Below are positions 1-9,414 of a DNA stretch of 64,000 nt, one piece after another (within the stretch, counting starts at the first letter, position 1; the number at the start of each line of letters is the position of its first letter). Made by a program: the position numbers and the translations under genes. The notes below the pieces were generated by a model, which saw nothing but the letters and a program-made list of their open reading frames with translations, searched no databases and had not been told where the DNA came from. This DNA comes from Achromobacter xylosoxidans (GTDB taxonomy: Bacteria; Pseudomonadota; Gammaproteobacteria; Burkholderiales; Burkholderiaceae_B): NCBI RefSeq assembly GCF_014490035.1, contig NZ_CP061008.1:3038001-3102000 (forward strand). Reading direction: 5' to 3'.

Positions 1-60
1 GGTCAGGCTGCCCAGCTCAACGACCGCCACAAAGACTTCCATGCTGAGCAAGCGGTCCAT
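1..60 (-). CDS. LysR-family transcriptional regulator, N-terminal fragment (runs off the window)
   Basis: The reverse strand reads from an ATG at 60 as MDRLLSMEVFVAVVELGSLT and is still open at base 1. This is the usual opening of a LysR helix-turn-helix domain (M-x-x-F-x-x-V-x-x-x-G-S). Only 20 residues are visible, so the effector specificity is unknown. It is divergent from the SDR gene that starts 130 bases away. LysR proteins commonly control their divergent neighbour, so it may regulate that gene. The family call is fairly safe despite the short length; the regulatory target is inference. Confidence 0.75.
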   Translation of the reverse strand, partial: MDRLLSMEVFVAVVELGSLT

Positions 61-190
61 GGATTACGCACCCTGAGTGTGAAGTGAACCCACCATTCTA
101 GGATTTTTCCAGGATGCGTCCTTGGCCAGAATGCGTACAAGCGCTGGCGATATCGCGGGCGCACCCCACAACATACGAATCGGAGTTCCC

Positions 191-787
191 ATGAAAATCA
201 TCCTGATCGGCGCCACCGGCACCATCGGCCGCGCGGTCGCCCAAGAGCTGGGCCAGCGCCACGACATCATTGCCGTCGGCAAGACGCGCGGCGAGCATCA
301 GGTCGACGTGACCCGGAGCGACAGCATCCGCGCCCTGTTCGAGCGCGTGGGGAAGGTGGACGCCATCGTCTCCACCACCGGCAGCCTGCACTTCGGACCG
401 CTGGCCGAAATGACGGCGGAGCAGTTCAAGATCGGCCTGCACGACAAGCTGCTGGGGCAGGTGGATCTGGCGCTGATCGGCCAGCATTACGTCAACGAAG
501 GCGGTTCCATCACGCTCACCAGCGGCATCCTGACCGATGAACCGATCCGCTACGGCGCCAATGCGTCCGCGGTGAATGCCGCCATCGACGGTTTCGTGCG
601 CGGCGCCGCCGTGGAACTGCGGGGCGTGCGCATCAATTCGGTCAGCCCCACGGTCCTGACGGAATCGCTGGATGCCTACGGGCCGTACTTCCAGGGCTTC
701 GAATCCGCGCCGGCCAGCCGCGTCGCGCTGGCCTACAGCCGCAGCGTGGAGGGTGCGCAGACGGGGCGAGTGTTCCGGGTGTGGTGA
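191..787 (+). CDS. Short-chain dehydrogenase/reductase-fold protein lacking the active-site lysine
   Basis: A 198-residue SDR. The start at 191 is preferred over an upstream in-frame ATG at 122 because the Rossmann strand and glycine motif (GATGTIG, residues 7-13) then sit at the N-terminus. A Ser/Tyr pair is present (TSG near 110-112 and Tyr121). The classical Tyr-x-x-x-Lys is broken, because the residue four after Tyr121 is Ala125. This resembles the compact Lin1944-like SDR branch, whose active site is also atypical. The substrate is unknown. The gene is divergent from the LysR fragment at 1-60 and is followed by a terminator hairpin belonging to the convergent autotransporter gene. Confidence 0.85.
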   Translation: MKIILIGATGTIGRAVAQELGQRHDIIAVGKTRGEHQVDVTRSDSIRALFERVGKVDAIVSTTGSLHFGPLAEMTAEQFKIGLHDKLLGQVDLALIGQHYVNEGGSITLTSGILTDEPIRYGANASAVNAAIDGFVRGAAVELRGVRINSVSPTVLTESLDAYGPYFQGFESAPASRVALAYSRSVEGAQTGRVFRVW

Positions 788-847
788 TTTCCTGGGAGTT
801 CCTGGCGCGGTAGCGGCATGCCGCTACCCAGGGACCCCGCCAAAAGA

Positions 848-878
848 AAGCCCGCAGCGGATGGACCGCTGCGGGCTT
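848..878 (-). terminator. Rho-independent terminator of the autotransporter gene
   Basis: A perfect inverted repeat (848-860 with 866-878, a 13-bp stem rich in GC, 5-base loop) lies about 40 bases after the stop of the reverse-strand autotransporter gene. Read on the reverse strand it is followed by a T-rich run (revcomp of 842-847), the normal intrinsic terminator layout. It may also stop transcription of the SDR gene from the other side, though the T-run on that side is poor. Confidence 0.8.
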
Positions 879-919
879 GGTCATGCCAGGGACCGGCTAC
901 CCGGCCCAGGTCATGAGGC

Positions 920-3900
920 TTACCAGAGCACCTTCAACCCGACAGAGCCCTGCGCGCCGGTCTTGACGCGGCTGTCGCCGCTGTTGGCCCAGAGCTTGCC
1001 CACGTCGCCGTAGAGGCTGGTGTTCTTGGTCAGCTGCAGCATGGCGCCCACCGCGAACTCGGTCGACGTGTAGCCGCCCTTGGCGCGGATGTCGGTGGTG
1101 CCGGCTGGAGCGCTGAAGCTGGCCACGTCGGTGGTGTTGCTGGCCTTGTACAGATTGACGCGGGCAAAGGGCTGCAGCACGGTGCCGCCAATGCTGTAGC
1201 TGCCCTTGACGCGGGCGCCCAGACGCAGGGTCCAGTCATCGTCCGCATCGTTCTTCACCTTGGCCAGGCTCAGCGTGGTGTCGTCCAGGTTGAGCTTGCG
1301 GTAGATGATTTGCGCTTGCGGTTCCAATTGCCAGCTGCCGCCCAGGTCGAAGGGCTTGCCCACTTCCAGAGAGGCCAGCCAGCCGTGGCCCTTGGTGGTG
1401 GCGCCAGCGCCGGTGTCGGCCGTGCGCAGGCTGCTGCGGTAGTCGGCGCCCTGGATCACGGCGTCGGCGTACAGGCCGGAGTCATGCTGCCAGGTGCCGT
1501 ACAGGCCGACGTAGCGGCCGCGCAGGTTGTTGTAGCCCGCGTACTTGCGCTCCATGCCGCTGGAGAAGCCGCGCACGCCCATGTCGCCGTCCAGCTGGCC
1601 CACGTACAGGCCGGCCTTGAGGTTGCGGTCGGCGTACACGTCCACGCCTGCCTGGAAGCCGGTCAGGTGGCCGCTGCTCTCGGGATTGACCGTGCCTTGC
1701 TGCGTGATGGTCGGCGCCGTGCGCAGCACCCGGGCCCAGGCGCGGTGGTTTGGGTCCTGATCGATGGCGCCTTGAGCGGCGTCGTCGCCCATGCGCTTGC
1801 GCATGTCGCCGAGCATCGCCATGTCCGCCTGGCGCAGTTGCGCGGGCAGGGAGGACAGCAGCGGCACTTCTTCGCGGTAGGCGGGCGCCGGCGTGACGCC
1901 GGGGCCGGGGTTCTGCGTGTTGGTCGAGTGCAGCGCGGCTCCCTGCGTCGTCTGGGTCAGGCGGTACTCATAGGCGCCGGCGTCGACATGGTTGCCCGCG
2001 AGGGTGAAGCTGCCGGGTTGCAGACTGGCGCCGTTTTCGGTGGCGATGACCTGGATGCCCTGGCTGCCTGTCTGTGCGCCCAGGCCGCCGGCATTGGTGA
2101 TCTGCACCGTGGTGCTGCCGCTGGCGATGGCGCTGGGGCCGCTCAACAGCAGCTTGTCGGTGGCGCTGCCGTCCGCGCCCAGCGCGGTGGAAACGCCCAA
2201 CTTGCCGTTGTTGCCGACATAGGGGCCGGTGACCTTGAGCACGGCCCCCGGCGTGGCGCCGCTGAGATTGACCGCGCCGCTGTTGTTCAGGCTGGCCACG
2301 GTCTGGCTGTAGCCTGCCAGGTCCAGCACCGCGCCGCTGGCCACGGTGTGGGCAGAGGCGCTGCTGAAGGTGTTTGCCGCGCCGGCCTTGAGCGTGCCTT
2401 GCGCGACATCGGTCGCGCCGGTGTAGCTGTTGCCTGCGCTGGTCAGCGTCAGGACGCCGGTTCCCTGCTTGGTGAGGAAGCCGCCGCCGGTGATGGCGCC
2501 GGCCCAGGTGGCCGTGTTGGCGCCGGTGTCGATGACCGGGTCGTTGGTGCCCGTCATGGCCAGGTCGTTGGCGATGGTCATGCCGTTGGCGATCAGGCTA
2601 ATGACGGTGCCGTCGTCCATGGCCAGCGTGCCCGTACCCAGGCCTTGCGCATGGCCCAGGGCGATGCTGCCTTGCTTGAGCTGCACGCCGCCCGTGAAGG
2701 TGCTGCCGCCGGTCAGCGCGAGTGCGCCAGCGCCGGTTTTGACCAGGTCGCCGCCGCCCACGAAGATGCCCATGTAGGTGGACGCGCTGCCCGCCGCGAT
2801 GTCGGCGGTCAAGCGCCCGCCGCCCAGCGCCACGGTGCCGCCGCCGCTCAGGCTGCTGGCCAGCAGCGAGTTGCCGTTGAGGTCCAGCACGGCGCCCGTC
2901 AATACCTGATAGCCGGTGCCTTGGACCAATGCCGTCGCGGAGCCTGCGCGCAAGGTGCCGCCCGCGACCAGCGTGCCGCCGGTATAGCTGTTTACGCCGG
3001 TCAGGGTCTGCGTGCCCGAGCCCTGCTTGACCAGGGTGCCGGTGCCGATGACCGAACCGGCGAAGATGCCGTCGGCCGAACCGCCCGCCAGCAGGGTGTT
3101 GGTTCCCATCTTGATGTTGCCGGCGCCCGCGAGGGTGCCGAACACCTGGGCGCCTTGGCCTGCCGACAGGTCGAAGGTCGCGCCGTTGGCGACGGTCACG
3201 ACGCCGGTGGCGGCGAGGCTGCTGCCCGCGCCCAACGCGACCGTGCCGCTGTTGACGTAGGTGCCGCCGGTGTAGCTGTTGGCGCCGTTGAGCGTCAGCG
3301 TGCTGGCGCCGTTCTTGGTCAGGCTGCCCGCGCCCGAGATGTTGCCGTTGAGCGTCAGTTCCTGGCTGCCTTGCACCGTGAGGCCGGCGTTCAGGGCGAT
3401 GTTGTTCGCCAGCGCCAGCGCCTGGGTGTTGTCCAGCGTGGCCGCGCCGCCTACCGTCAGCGTGCCGGAACCGAGCGCGGCGCCGTTGCCGACGATCAGG
3501 CCGCCCGCGTTCAGAAGGGTGCCGCCGACGTAGCTGTTGACGCCGCTGAGGGTCAGGTTGGCCGCGCCGTTCTTGATCAGGCCGCCCGCGCCGCCGACGG
3601 TGCCGTTCAGCTCCATGGTGTTGGAACCGGCGATCGTCAGCGCGCCGTTCAGCGCGACCTTGTTGCGCACGGTGACTGCCGTGTTGCTGTCCAGCGTGGT
3701 GCCGTTGGCAGCGGTCAGCAGGCCGTTGCCCAAGGCCTTGTCGTTGCCCAGCACCAGCGTGCCGCCGTTGAGCGCCGTGCCGCCGGTATAGCCGTTGGAC
3801 GCGTTGAGCACCAGGGTGCCGGGGTCGACCTTGGCCAGCGTGCCGCTGCCAACGAGCGGGGCGTTGATGGTCGCGGTCACGCCGGGATCGACGCGCACGA

Positions 3901-6900
3901 AGGCGTAGCCCGAGCCGCCGTTGACCAGGTTGAGCGATCCCAGCGAGCCGGGCTCCAGGACATAGCCGTCGGTCAAGAACTGCATGCCCGTCGTGCTTTG
4001 CGCGCCTGCGACGGTGACCGTCCCTGCGGCGCCCTGGAACACCGCGAAGTTGCCGGCCCAGGAGCGGTTCCCGTTGCCGTCGACGCCGGTCCAGTTGGCG
4101 TTGGCGCCGTCCCAGGTGCCGCTGCCGCCTTCGATCGCGCCGTTGCCGACGGTTTGCGAGCCGTCCCAGAACTGCACGGTGACGTTGGGCGCGGCGACCA
4201 GCAGGTTGACTTGGTTGGCGACGGAGGTCTGCAGCGTCAGGTCGGGCGCCTGCACATTGCTGGGCAGGTTGCCGAAGCGCATGCCGCTGTTGGTCAGGCT
4301 GCCGCCATAGTTCATGAGGCGGTACACGCCGGTGCCGAAGCCGCCGGCGTCGCTGATATTGAGCGTGCCGCCCAGCTGCAGGTTGCCGGTCACGTTCACC
4401 AAGGCAGTGCCGCCGCCCAGGGCGGGGGCGCCCAGGCTGGCATTCACGATCGACTGGGTGCCGAGCCCCATGCTGCCGACCGACAGGGTGTGGCCGTCCG
4501 TCAAGTTCAGGGTGGCGTTGCTCTGGAGCGTCACGTCGCCGGCGATGCTGCCGGTTCCACCCAGGGCAGCGCCGCTGTACACCATCACATTGGTGCTGGC
4601 GAGCGAGCCGTCTACCCACAGGCTGCCGGCGCTGACTGAGGTCTGGCCGGTAAGCGTGTTGTTGCCGGAAAGAACCATCGATCCCGTGCCGCTCTTGGTC
4701 AACCAACCCATGCCGTCGAGCTGGCCGCCGAAGTTGCTGTTGGCCCCGTTGGCGCCGATGGTCAGGTTGTTCCCGTTCGAGACCGTTACGGTGCCGTTGC
4801 CGTTCAGGCTGGCCAGACGAGCCAGATTGGTGATGAACAGATTGGCGCCGGCTGCCACGTTCGCGGTGGCATTCTGGCCCAGCGCGTTGTTGCCCGCGGT
4901 GGTCAAGCTGCCGCCTTGCAGATCGATCATGCCGCTGAAGGTGTTGGCGCTGCTGGTGAGCGAGAGGTCGTTCGCGCCCGTCTTGCGTAGCGTGCCGTTG
5001 CCGTTGAGCTGTCCATCCAGGATCAGGCTGTTGTTGCCCGCCACCTTGAGCGTGCCGCCTACATTGACGTCGTTGTTCAGGCGCATCGGACCGGCGGTGT
5101 CCAGCTGCGTGTTGCCCGTGACGGTCAGCATGCCGGTGCCCAGCGCCGCGGCATTGCCCAGGCTCAAGTCGCCGGCATTGACCGTGGTGCCGCCGCTATG
5201 GCGGTTTTCGCCATTGAGGGTGAGTCGGCCGGCGCCGTTCTTGACCAGCTCGGTGGAGCCGTTGATCACGCCGTTCAGGGTGAAATCATTGCTGCCGTCC
5301 AGCGTCAGGGAAGCGCTCAGTTGCACGTTGTTGGCCAGGGTCACCGCGCGGCTGGCTTCCAGGGTGGCCGCGTTGCGCACGGTCAGCGTGCCCTCGCCGA
5401 GCGCGGCGTCGTGGCCCACGGCCAGGTTGCCGCCCGTCAGGTTGACGCCGCCCTGGAAGGTGTTGGCGCCGTTCAAGGTCAGCTTGCCCGTGCCGCGCTT
5501 GGCCAGGCCGCCTGTGCCGTTGACCAGGCCGTCCAAAGTGAGGTCCTGGTTGCCGACGAGGCTCAGGTCGCCGGCCAGGTTGACCGTGTTGGCGAGGCTC
5601 AATGCCACGCTGTTGTCCAGCTGCATGCCGGAGGCGGCAGTCAGGGTGCTGTTGCCCAGCGGATTGCTGGAGGCCAGCACCAGCGTGCCGTCGTTCAGCG
5701 CCATCGTGCCGCCGAAGGAGTTGTTGCCGCCCAGGGTCAGGGTGCCGCTGCCGTTCTTGTTCAGGCCGCCGCTGTTGCCGGCGATGTCGCCGTTCAGGAT
5801 CAGGTTATTGCTGCCGCCCAGGTTCAGCTGGCCTTGGGCAACGATCTGGTTGGTCAGCGTGAGGGCCTGGTTGTTGTCCAGCGTGGTGCCGCCTGTAGCG
5901 GTCAGGGTCGCCGTGCCCAGCGCGTTGTTATTGCCGACCACGAGCGTGCCGCCCGCCAGCAGGGTACCGCCCTGGTAGCCGTTGTTGCCATTGAGCACCA
6001 GCTTGCCCTGGTCCAGCTTCTGCAGGGTGCCGGTGCCATTGATGTCCACACCGATCGTCGCGGTGACGCCCGGATCGACCCGCACGGCGAAATTGCCGCC
6101 ATCGCGGTTGACCGCTATGAGCTTGCCGTCGATGCCTGCCGCCAGTTGGTAGCCATCGGTCATGAACTGCATGCCGTTGACGGTCTGCTCGTCTGTCACC
6201 GTCACGGTGCCGGCCTGGCCTTGGAATACGGCGAACTGGCCGATCCAGGACTGATTGATAACGCCGTCGGAGTTGGTCCAATTGGTGTTTACGGAGTTCC
6301 ACGAGCCGGTGCCGCCGGCGATAAGGCCGTCGGGCACCGAGTGGGCGCCATCCCAGAATTGCATGGTCCGGTTCGGCGAGTTGACGAGCAGGTTGACCTG
6401 ACCCGTGACCGCGGTTTGCACCGTCAGTTCCGTCGTGGGCATCGTGCCAGGCAAGGTGCCGTAGTCGAGGATGTTGTTCACGAAGCTGCCGGAGTAGTCG
6501 AACAGGCGGTAGACGCCATTGCCGAGCCCGCCGGCATCGGTGATGTTCAACACGCCATCCAAGGTCAAGCCGTTGTTGGCCTGGAAGAGCGCGGGATTGC
6601 CCGTGCTAGGAGCACCCAGCGCGACATTGATATTGGAGGTCTGCGAGAGGTCTATCGCGCCCGCGGTCAGTTTCTGGCCGCTGCTGCCGGTCAGGGTGCC
6701 GCCGTTGGCAACGGTCAGCGGGCCGTTGATGGCGCCGCCGCCGCTCACGGTGCCACCGCTCTGGACGGTGACACCGGTGTTGTTCAAGGCGCCGCTGACT
6801 TTCAGGGTGCCGGCTTTGACGGTGACAGGGCCGCTCAGGGAGCTGTTGCCCGAGAGTTCCAGTGTGCCAATGCCCACTTTTTCAACCGAACCGCCGCCGA

Positions 6901-8467
6901 CCAGCGCGCCGGCATAGGTGCTGTCTGCGTTGGTGCCGCCCAGTTGGAGCAAGCTGGCCACGCCGGTGCTGGTGGTGCCGCTGCCGCTAAGAGCCCCGAT
7001 CTGCGCGTTGGCAGTAAGGTTCAGGACGGTGCCTGCGGCCAGCTTCACGCTGCCGGGGGTACCCAGCGCATTGTTGGCGAATGTCGTGACGTGCCCTTGT
7101 TCGATTTCGATAGCGCCGGAGTACGTGTTGCTGATATACAGGAACAATTCGTCCGCGCCAGTCTTGATCAGCTTGCCGCTGCCGCTCAATGAGCCGGCCA
7201 ATTCCAGCGAACGCGAGGTCTGCATGGTCAGTTCGCCATTGACGCTGATGGCGTTTTGCAGGAGCACGGGCCGGTTGTTCTGCAGTGTGGCCGTGCCGTT
7301 GGCGACCAGCGCGCCGCTCCCCAGGGAAGTCGCGTTGTCGAACGCCAATGTGCCGCCACTGAGGGCGATGCCGCCGGTGTGGTCGGGGTTGGCGTTGCCG
7401 AGGGTGAGCGTGCCAGTGCCAGTCTTGACCAATTGGCCGGGGCCCGAAATCAGCGAGTTCAACGTCAGGTCATTGTCCCCGGCAACCGTCAGGCTCGCAT
7501 TGAGGGCGATGGCGTTGCCTAGCGTTACCGCGTTGCTTGCCGTCAGGGTGGAAGCGCCGCCCACGGTCAAGTTGCCGAGACCCAAAGCCTGATCGTTGCC
7601 CACCGTCAGCGTGCCGGCGTTCAGCGTGGTACCCGACAGATAGGTGTTGGCCCCGTTCAAGGTCAGGTTGGCGGCGCCGTTCTTGATCAGCGAGCCTGGG
7701 CCGTAAACGACGCCGTTCAGCGTCAGGTCGGCGCTTCCGCCTATCCCCAGGCTGCCGATCAGATTCACATTGTTGTCGAGGGCTACCTTGTTATTGGCGT
7801 CGAGCACCGTGTTGTTGAGCGCCGTCAGGGCGCCGCTGCCCAGCGCGGTATTGCTGCCGACTTCCAAGCGGCCGGCCTCGATTATCGTGCCGCCGGTATA
7901 GGTGCTGTTGCCGTTGAGTATCAGCGTGCCGCTGTCTTGCTTGTGCAGGGTGCCGCTGCCGCCTATGGCGACGCCCAGGGTTGCGGTCACGTTGGGATTG
8001 ACCCGAATATTGGCAGTGCCGCTGGTATTCAGCTGGCCATTGGCTCCGCCCACCAGCTTGTAGCCGTCGTTCTGGAACTCCAGGCCCGTGATGCTGTGTT
8101 GGCCGCCGACCGCCACGGTGCCGGCGGTGCCGGGGGGGCCGGAGAATACCGCGTTGCCGCCGTTCCAGGATTGATTCGGCGTCCCGATATCGGAAGTCCA
8201 GTTGGTATCGGAGTAATCCCAGATGCCAGAGCCGCCATCCGCCGAACCGTTCGCCACGGATTGGCTGCCGTCCCAGTACAGACTGGGGGGAACTGCGTAG
8301 GCGTTGGCGGCGACCATCGCCATGCCCAGCGCGCCCGCCAGTTGTGCACCGCCGCGACGCAGGCGCCGGGCAGGACTGCTGCTTTTTGCCGGCCCGCGGG
8401 CGATTTCACTGACGGCCTGCCACACGCCGGCGGCGGCGTTGAAGACTACTCGATAGACGTGATTCAT
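920..8467 (-). CDS. Giant type V autotransporter with PATR repeats and beta-barrel domain
   Basis: A 2515-residue outer-membrane/secreted autotransporter. Residues 1-58 form an extended signal peptide: an ESPR-like start (MNHVYRVVFN), a basic stretch near 34-39, a hydrophobic core and a likely cut after ANAYA. The passenger (about 60-2230) is a beta-helix of Gly/Asn/Thr-rich repeats of the PATR type (patterns such as LTLNGANTYTGGT, NAGTL). Three large related modules begin near residues 64, 702 and 1430, each opening with a W-D-G segment and a W-x-x-x-x-x-N-W-T motif. The C-terminal barrel occupies about 2240-2515 and ends in LKVLW, the usual terminal aromatic. Likely role is adhesion or biofilm; ligand unknown. 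No passenger protease motif was recognised. The upstream 300 bases are AT-rich and hold the promoter. Confidence 0.93.
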   Translation of the reverse strand: MNHVYRVVFNAAAGVWQAVSEIARGPAKSSSPARRLRRGGAQLAGALGMAMVAANAYAVPPSLYWDGSQSVANGSADGGSGIWDYSDTNWTSDIGTPNQSWNGGNAVFSGPPGTAGTVAVGGQHSITGLEFQNDGYKLVGGANGQLNTSGTANIRVNPNVTATLGVAIGGSGTLHKQDSGTLILNGNSTYTGGTIIEAGRLEVGSNTALGSGALTALNNTVLDANNKVALDNNVNLIGSLGIGGSADLTLNGVVYGPGSLIKNGAANLTLNGANTYLSGTTLNAGTLTVGNDQALGLGNLTVGGASTLTASNAVTLGNAIALNASLTVAGDNDLTLNSLISGPGQLVKTGTGTLTLGNANPDHTGGIALSGGTLAFDNATSLGSGALVANGTATLQNNRPVLLQNAISVNGELTMQTSRSLELAGSLSGSGKLIKTGADELFLYISNTYSGAIEIEQGHVTTFANNALGTPGSVKLAAGTVLNLTANAQIGALSGSGTTSTGVASLLQLGGTNADSTYAGALVGGGSVEKVGIGTLELSGNSSLSGPVTVKAGTLKVSGALNNTGVTVQSGGTVSGGGAINGPLTVANGGTLTGSSGQKLTAGAIDLSQTSNINVALGAPSTGNPALFQANNGLTLDGVLNITDAGGLGNGVYRLFDYSGSFVNNILDYGTLPGTMPTTELTVQTAVTGQVNLLVNSPNRTMQFWDGAHSVPDGLIAGGTGSWNSVNTNWTNSDGVINQSWIGQFAVFQGQAGTVTVTDEQTVNGMQFMTDGYQLAAGIDGKLIAVNRDGGNFAVRVDPGVTATIGVDINGTGTLQKLDQGKLVLNGNNGYQGGTLLAGGTLVVGNNNALGTATLTATGGTTLDNNQALTLTNQIVAQGQLNLGGSNNLILNGDIAGNSGGLNKNGSGTLTLGGNNSFGGTMALNDGTLVLASSNPLGNSTLTAASGMQLDNSVALSLANTVNLAGDLSLVGNQDLTLDGLVNGTGGLAKRGTGKLTLNGANTFQGGVNLTGGNLAVGHDAALGEGTLTVRNAATLEASRAVTLANNVQLSASLTLDGSNDFTLNGVINGSTELVKNGAGRLTLNGENRHSGGTTVNAGDLSLGNAAALGTGMLTVTGNTQLDTAGPMRLNNDVNVGGTLKVAGNNSLILDGQLNGNGTLRKTGANDLSLTSSANTFSGMIDLQGGSLTTAGNNALGQNATANVAAGANLFITNLARLASLNGNGTVTVSNGNNLTIGANGANSNFGGQLDGMGWLTKSGTGSMVLSGNNTLTGQTSVSAGSLWVDGSLASTNVMVYSGAALGGTGSIAGDVTLQSNATLNLTDGHTLSVGSMGLGTQSIVNASLGAPALGGGTALVNVTGNLQLGGTLNISDAGGFGTGVYRLMNYGGSLTNSGMRFGNLPSNVQAPDLTLQTSVANQVNLLVAAPNVTVQFWDGSQTVGNGAIEGGSGTWDGANANWTGVDGNGNRSWAGNFAVFQGAAGTVTVAGAQSTTGMQFLTDGYVLEPGSLGSLNLVNGGSGYAFVRVDPGVTATINAPLVGSGTLAKVDPGTLVLNASNGYTGGTALNGGTLVLGNDKALGNGLLTAANGTTLDSNTAVTVRNKVALNGALTIAGSNTMELNGTVGGAGGLIKNGAANLTLSGVNSYVGGTLLNAGGLIVGNGAALGSGTLTVGGAATLDNTQALALANNIALNAGLTVQGSQELTLNGNISGAGSLTKNGASTLTLNGANSYTGGTYVNSGTVALGAGSSLAATGVVTVANGATFDLSAGQGAQVFGTLAGAGNIKMGTNTLLAGGSADGIFAGSVIGTGTLVKQGSGTQTLTGVNSYTGGTLVAGGTLRAGSATALVQGTGYQVLTGAVLDLNGNSLLASSLSGGGTVALGGGRLTADIAAGSASTYMGIFVGGGDLVKTGAGALALTGGSTFTGGVQLKQGSIALGHAQGLGTGTLAMDDGTVISLIANGMTIANDLAMTGTNDPVIDTGANTATWAGAITGGGFLTKQGTGVLTLTSAGNSYTGATDVAQGTLKAGAANTFSSASAHTVASGAVLDLAGYSQTVASLNNSGAVNLSGATPGAVLKVTGPYVGNNGKLGVSTALGADGSATDKLLLSGPSAIASGSTTVQITNAGGLGAQTGSQGIQVIATENGASLQPGSFTLAGNHVDAGAYEYRLTQTTQGAALHSTNTQNPGPGVTPAPAYREEVPLLSSLPAQLRQADMAMLGDMRKRMGDDAAQGAIDQDPNHRAWARVLRTAPTITQQGTVNPESSGHLTGFQAGVDVYADRNLKAGLYVGQLDGDMGVRGFSSGMERKYAGYNNLRGRYVGLYGTWQHDSGLYADAVIQGADYRSSLRTADTGAGATTKGHGWLASLEVGKPFDLGGSWQLEPQAQIIYRKLNLDDTTLSLAKVKNDADDDWTLRLGARVKGSYSIGGTVLQPFARVNLYKASNTTDVASFSAPAGTTDIRAKGGYTSTEFAVGAMLQLTKNTSLYGDVGKLWANSGDSRVKTGAQGSVGLKVLW

Positions 8468-8779
8468 TGATCTCTTCTATGCCGGAGCCGATGCCAGCCC
8501 GGCAAAATTGGACGTTGTATTGATGTAAATGAAACTAAATGCGTCTTGGTGGTAGGTCGCTCAACTGGGCCGATAGCACGAACGGACGAGGCAACCGTTA
8601 CAGAATTCGAAATGTTTTGCTGAAAATTAACATTTATTTACGCCGCGTAATGTACGGCAAAAATGCAGATTTCCACACCGTCAATGCGGAAAAATTTGAG
8701 TTCAGTTCACATTTGCTGCGTTGACGCCACGCCGAGGCGGCGATGGCCGAGCGCCGCATTCCTGCGTACACTCCCGGCC
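8468..8779. promoter_or_regulatory. AT-rich divergent intergenic region upstream of the autotransporter
   Basis: These 312 bases separate the reverse-strand autotransporter from the forward ABC ATPase-like gene. The stretch from about 8515 to 8700 is markedly richer in A/T than its surroundings and has no convincing gene: a 61-codon frame at 8539-8724 shows no recognisable protein and no good ribosome site. It must hold the autotransporter promoter and probably regulator sites or nucleoid-protein binding. I could not pick a single -35/-10 pair with confidence. Confidence 0.5.
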
Positions 8780-9394
8780 ATGCTACGAATCGACAATCTC
8801 GGCAAGCGCTACGGCGACCATCTCGTCTTCCAGGGGCTGACCCATACGTTCACGCCCGGATGCGTGGCGTTATGCGAAGAAGACAGCACCGGCAAGTCCA
8901 CGCTGCTGGGCATCATTGCGGGCGTGATCGCGCCGGATGCGGGAGAGGTCTGGATCGACGGACACGCGCTGACCCAGGCACCGGCGCAAGCCCGGTCCCG
9001 CTTGGCCTATGTGCCCGACAATTGCATGGCGCTGCCCGCGCAGACGGGGCGCGGATTGCTGGAGCAGGTTGCGGCGGAGAAAAATGTGCCGCTGGCCGAC
9101 AGCGTGCTGGACCTGGCGTTCCGGTTGGGGCTGGAGCCGCATCTGGACAAGCGCTTCGAGCAGATGTCCACGGGCACGCGGCGCAAGGTCTACCTGACGG
9201 CCGCGGCCCTGGGCGACCCGGCCGTCATCATTGCGGATGGGGCCAGCAACGGCCTGGACGCGCAGGCGCGCGGCGTGCTGGCCGAACAGTTCAAGATCTG
9301 GGCGCAGGATAGGGTGGTGCTGTTCGCCAGCCACGACCCCGAGCTGGTGGAAGCCAGCGGCGCCAGATCAGTCGAGGTTGCGGCGCTGCGCTGA
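8780..9394 (+). CDS. Small ABC-type ATPase-like protein with degenerate catalytic motifs
   Basis: A 204-residue ABC nucleotide-binding fold. The start at 8780 (MLRIDNLGKRYGD) matches the normal ABC N-terminus. The P-loop lysine is kept (GKST, K39), but the residues before it are EEDST instead of the usual G-x-N-G-x. The signature is MSTGT (129-133) instead of LSGGQ. Walker B is AVIIADG (148-154), so the catalytic Glu after Asp153 is Gly154. The H-loop histidine is present (SHD, H185). There is no permease gene beside it. It may bind ATP and hydrolyse it slowly or not at all, acting as a regulator or as the partner of a distant subunit. It is followed by a small GC palindrome (9396-9407) and the convergent Bug gene. 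Confidence 0.8.
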   Translation: MLRIDNLGKRYGDHLVFQGLTHTFTPGCVALCEEDSTGKSTLLGIIAGVIAPDAGEVWIDGHALTQAPAQARSRLAYVPDNCMALPAQTGRGLLEQVAAEKNVPLADSVLDLAFRLGLEPHLDKRFEQMSTGTRRKVYLTAAALGDPAVIIADGASNGLDAQARGVLAEQFKIWAQDRVVLFASHDPELVEASGARSVEVAALR

Positions 9395-9414
9395 AGGCGG
9401 CGCCGCCCTTATTA

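Noticed and set aside
1310..7192. Very long open frames on the strand opposite the autotransporter (up to about 1100 codons)
   Set aside because: They lie entirely inside the autotransporter gene, have Ala/Gly/Val/Gln-biased low-complexity translation and no ribosome sites. They result from the biased Asn/Gly/Thr repeat codons and lack of stops in high-GC DNA.
8539..8724. 61-codon frame in the AT-rich region before the ABC gene
   Set aside because: No ribosome site or family resemblance; it overlaps the expected autotransporter promoter.
9396..9407. GGCGGC/GCCGCC palindrome between the ABC and Bug genes as a terminator
   Set aside because: It has no loop and only a weak T-run, so it is not a convincing intrinsic terminator.
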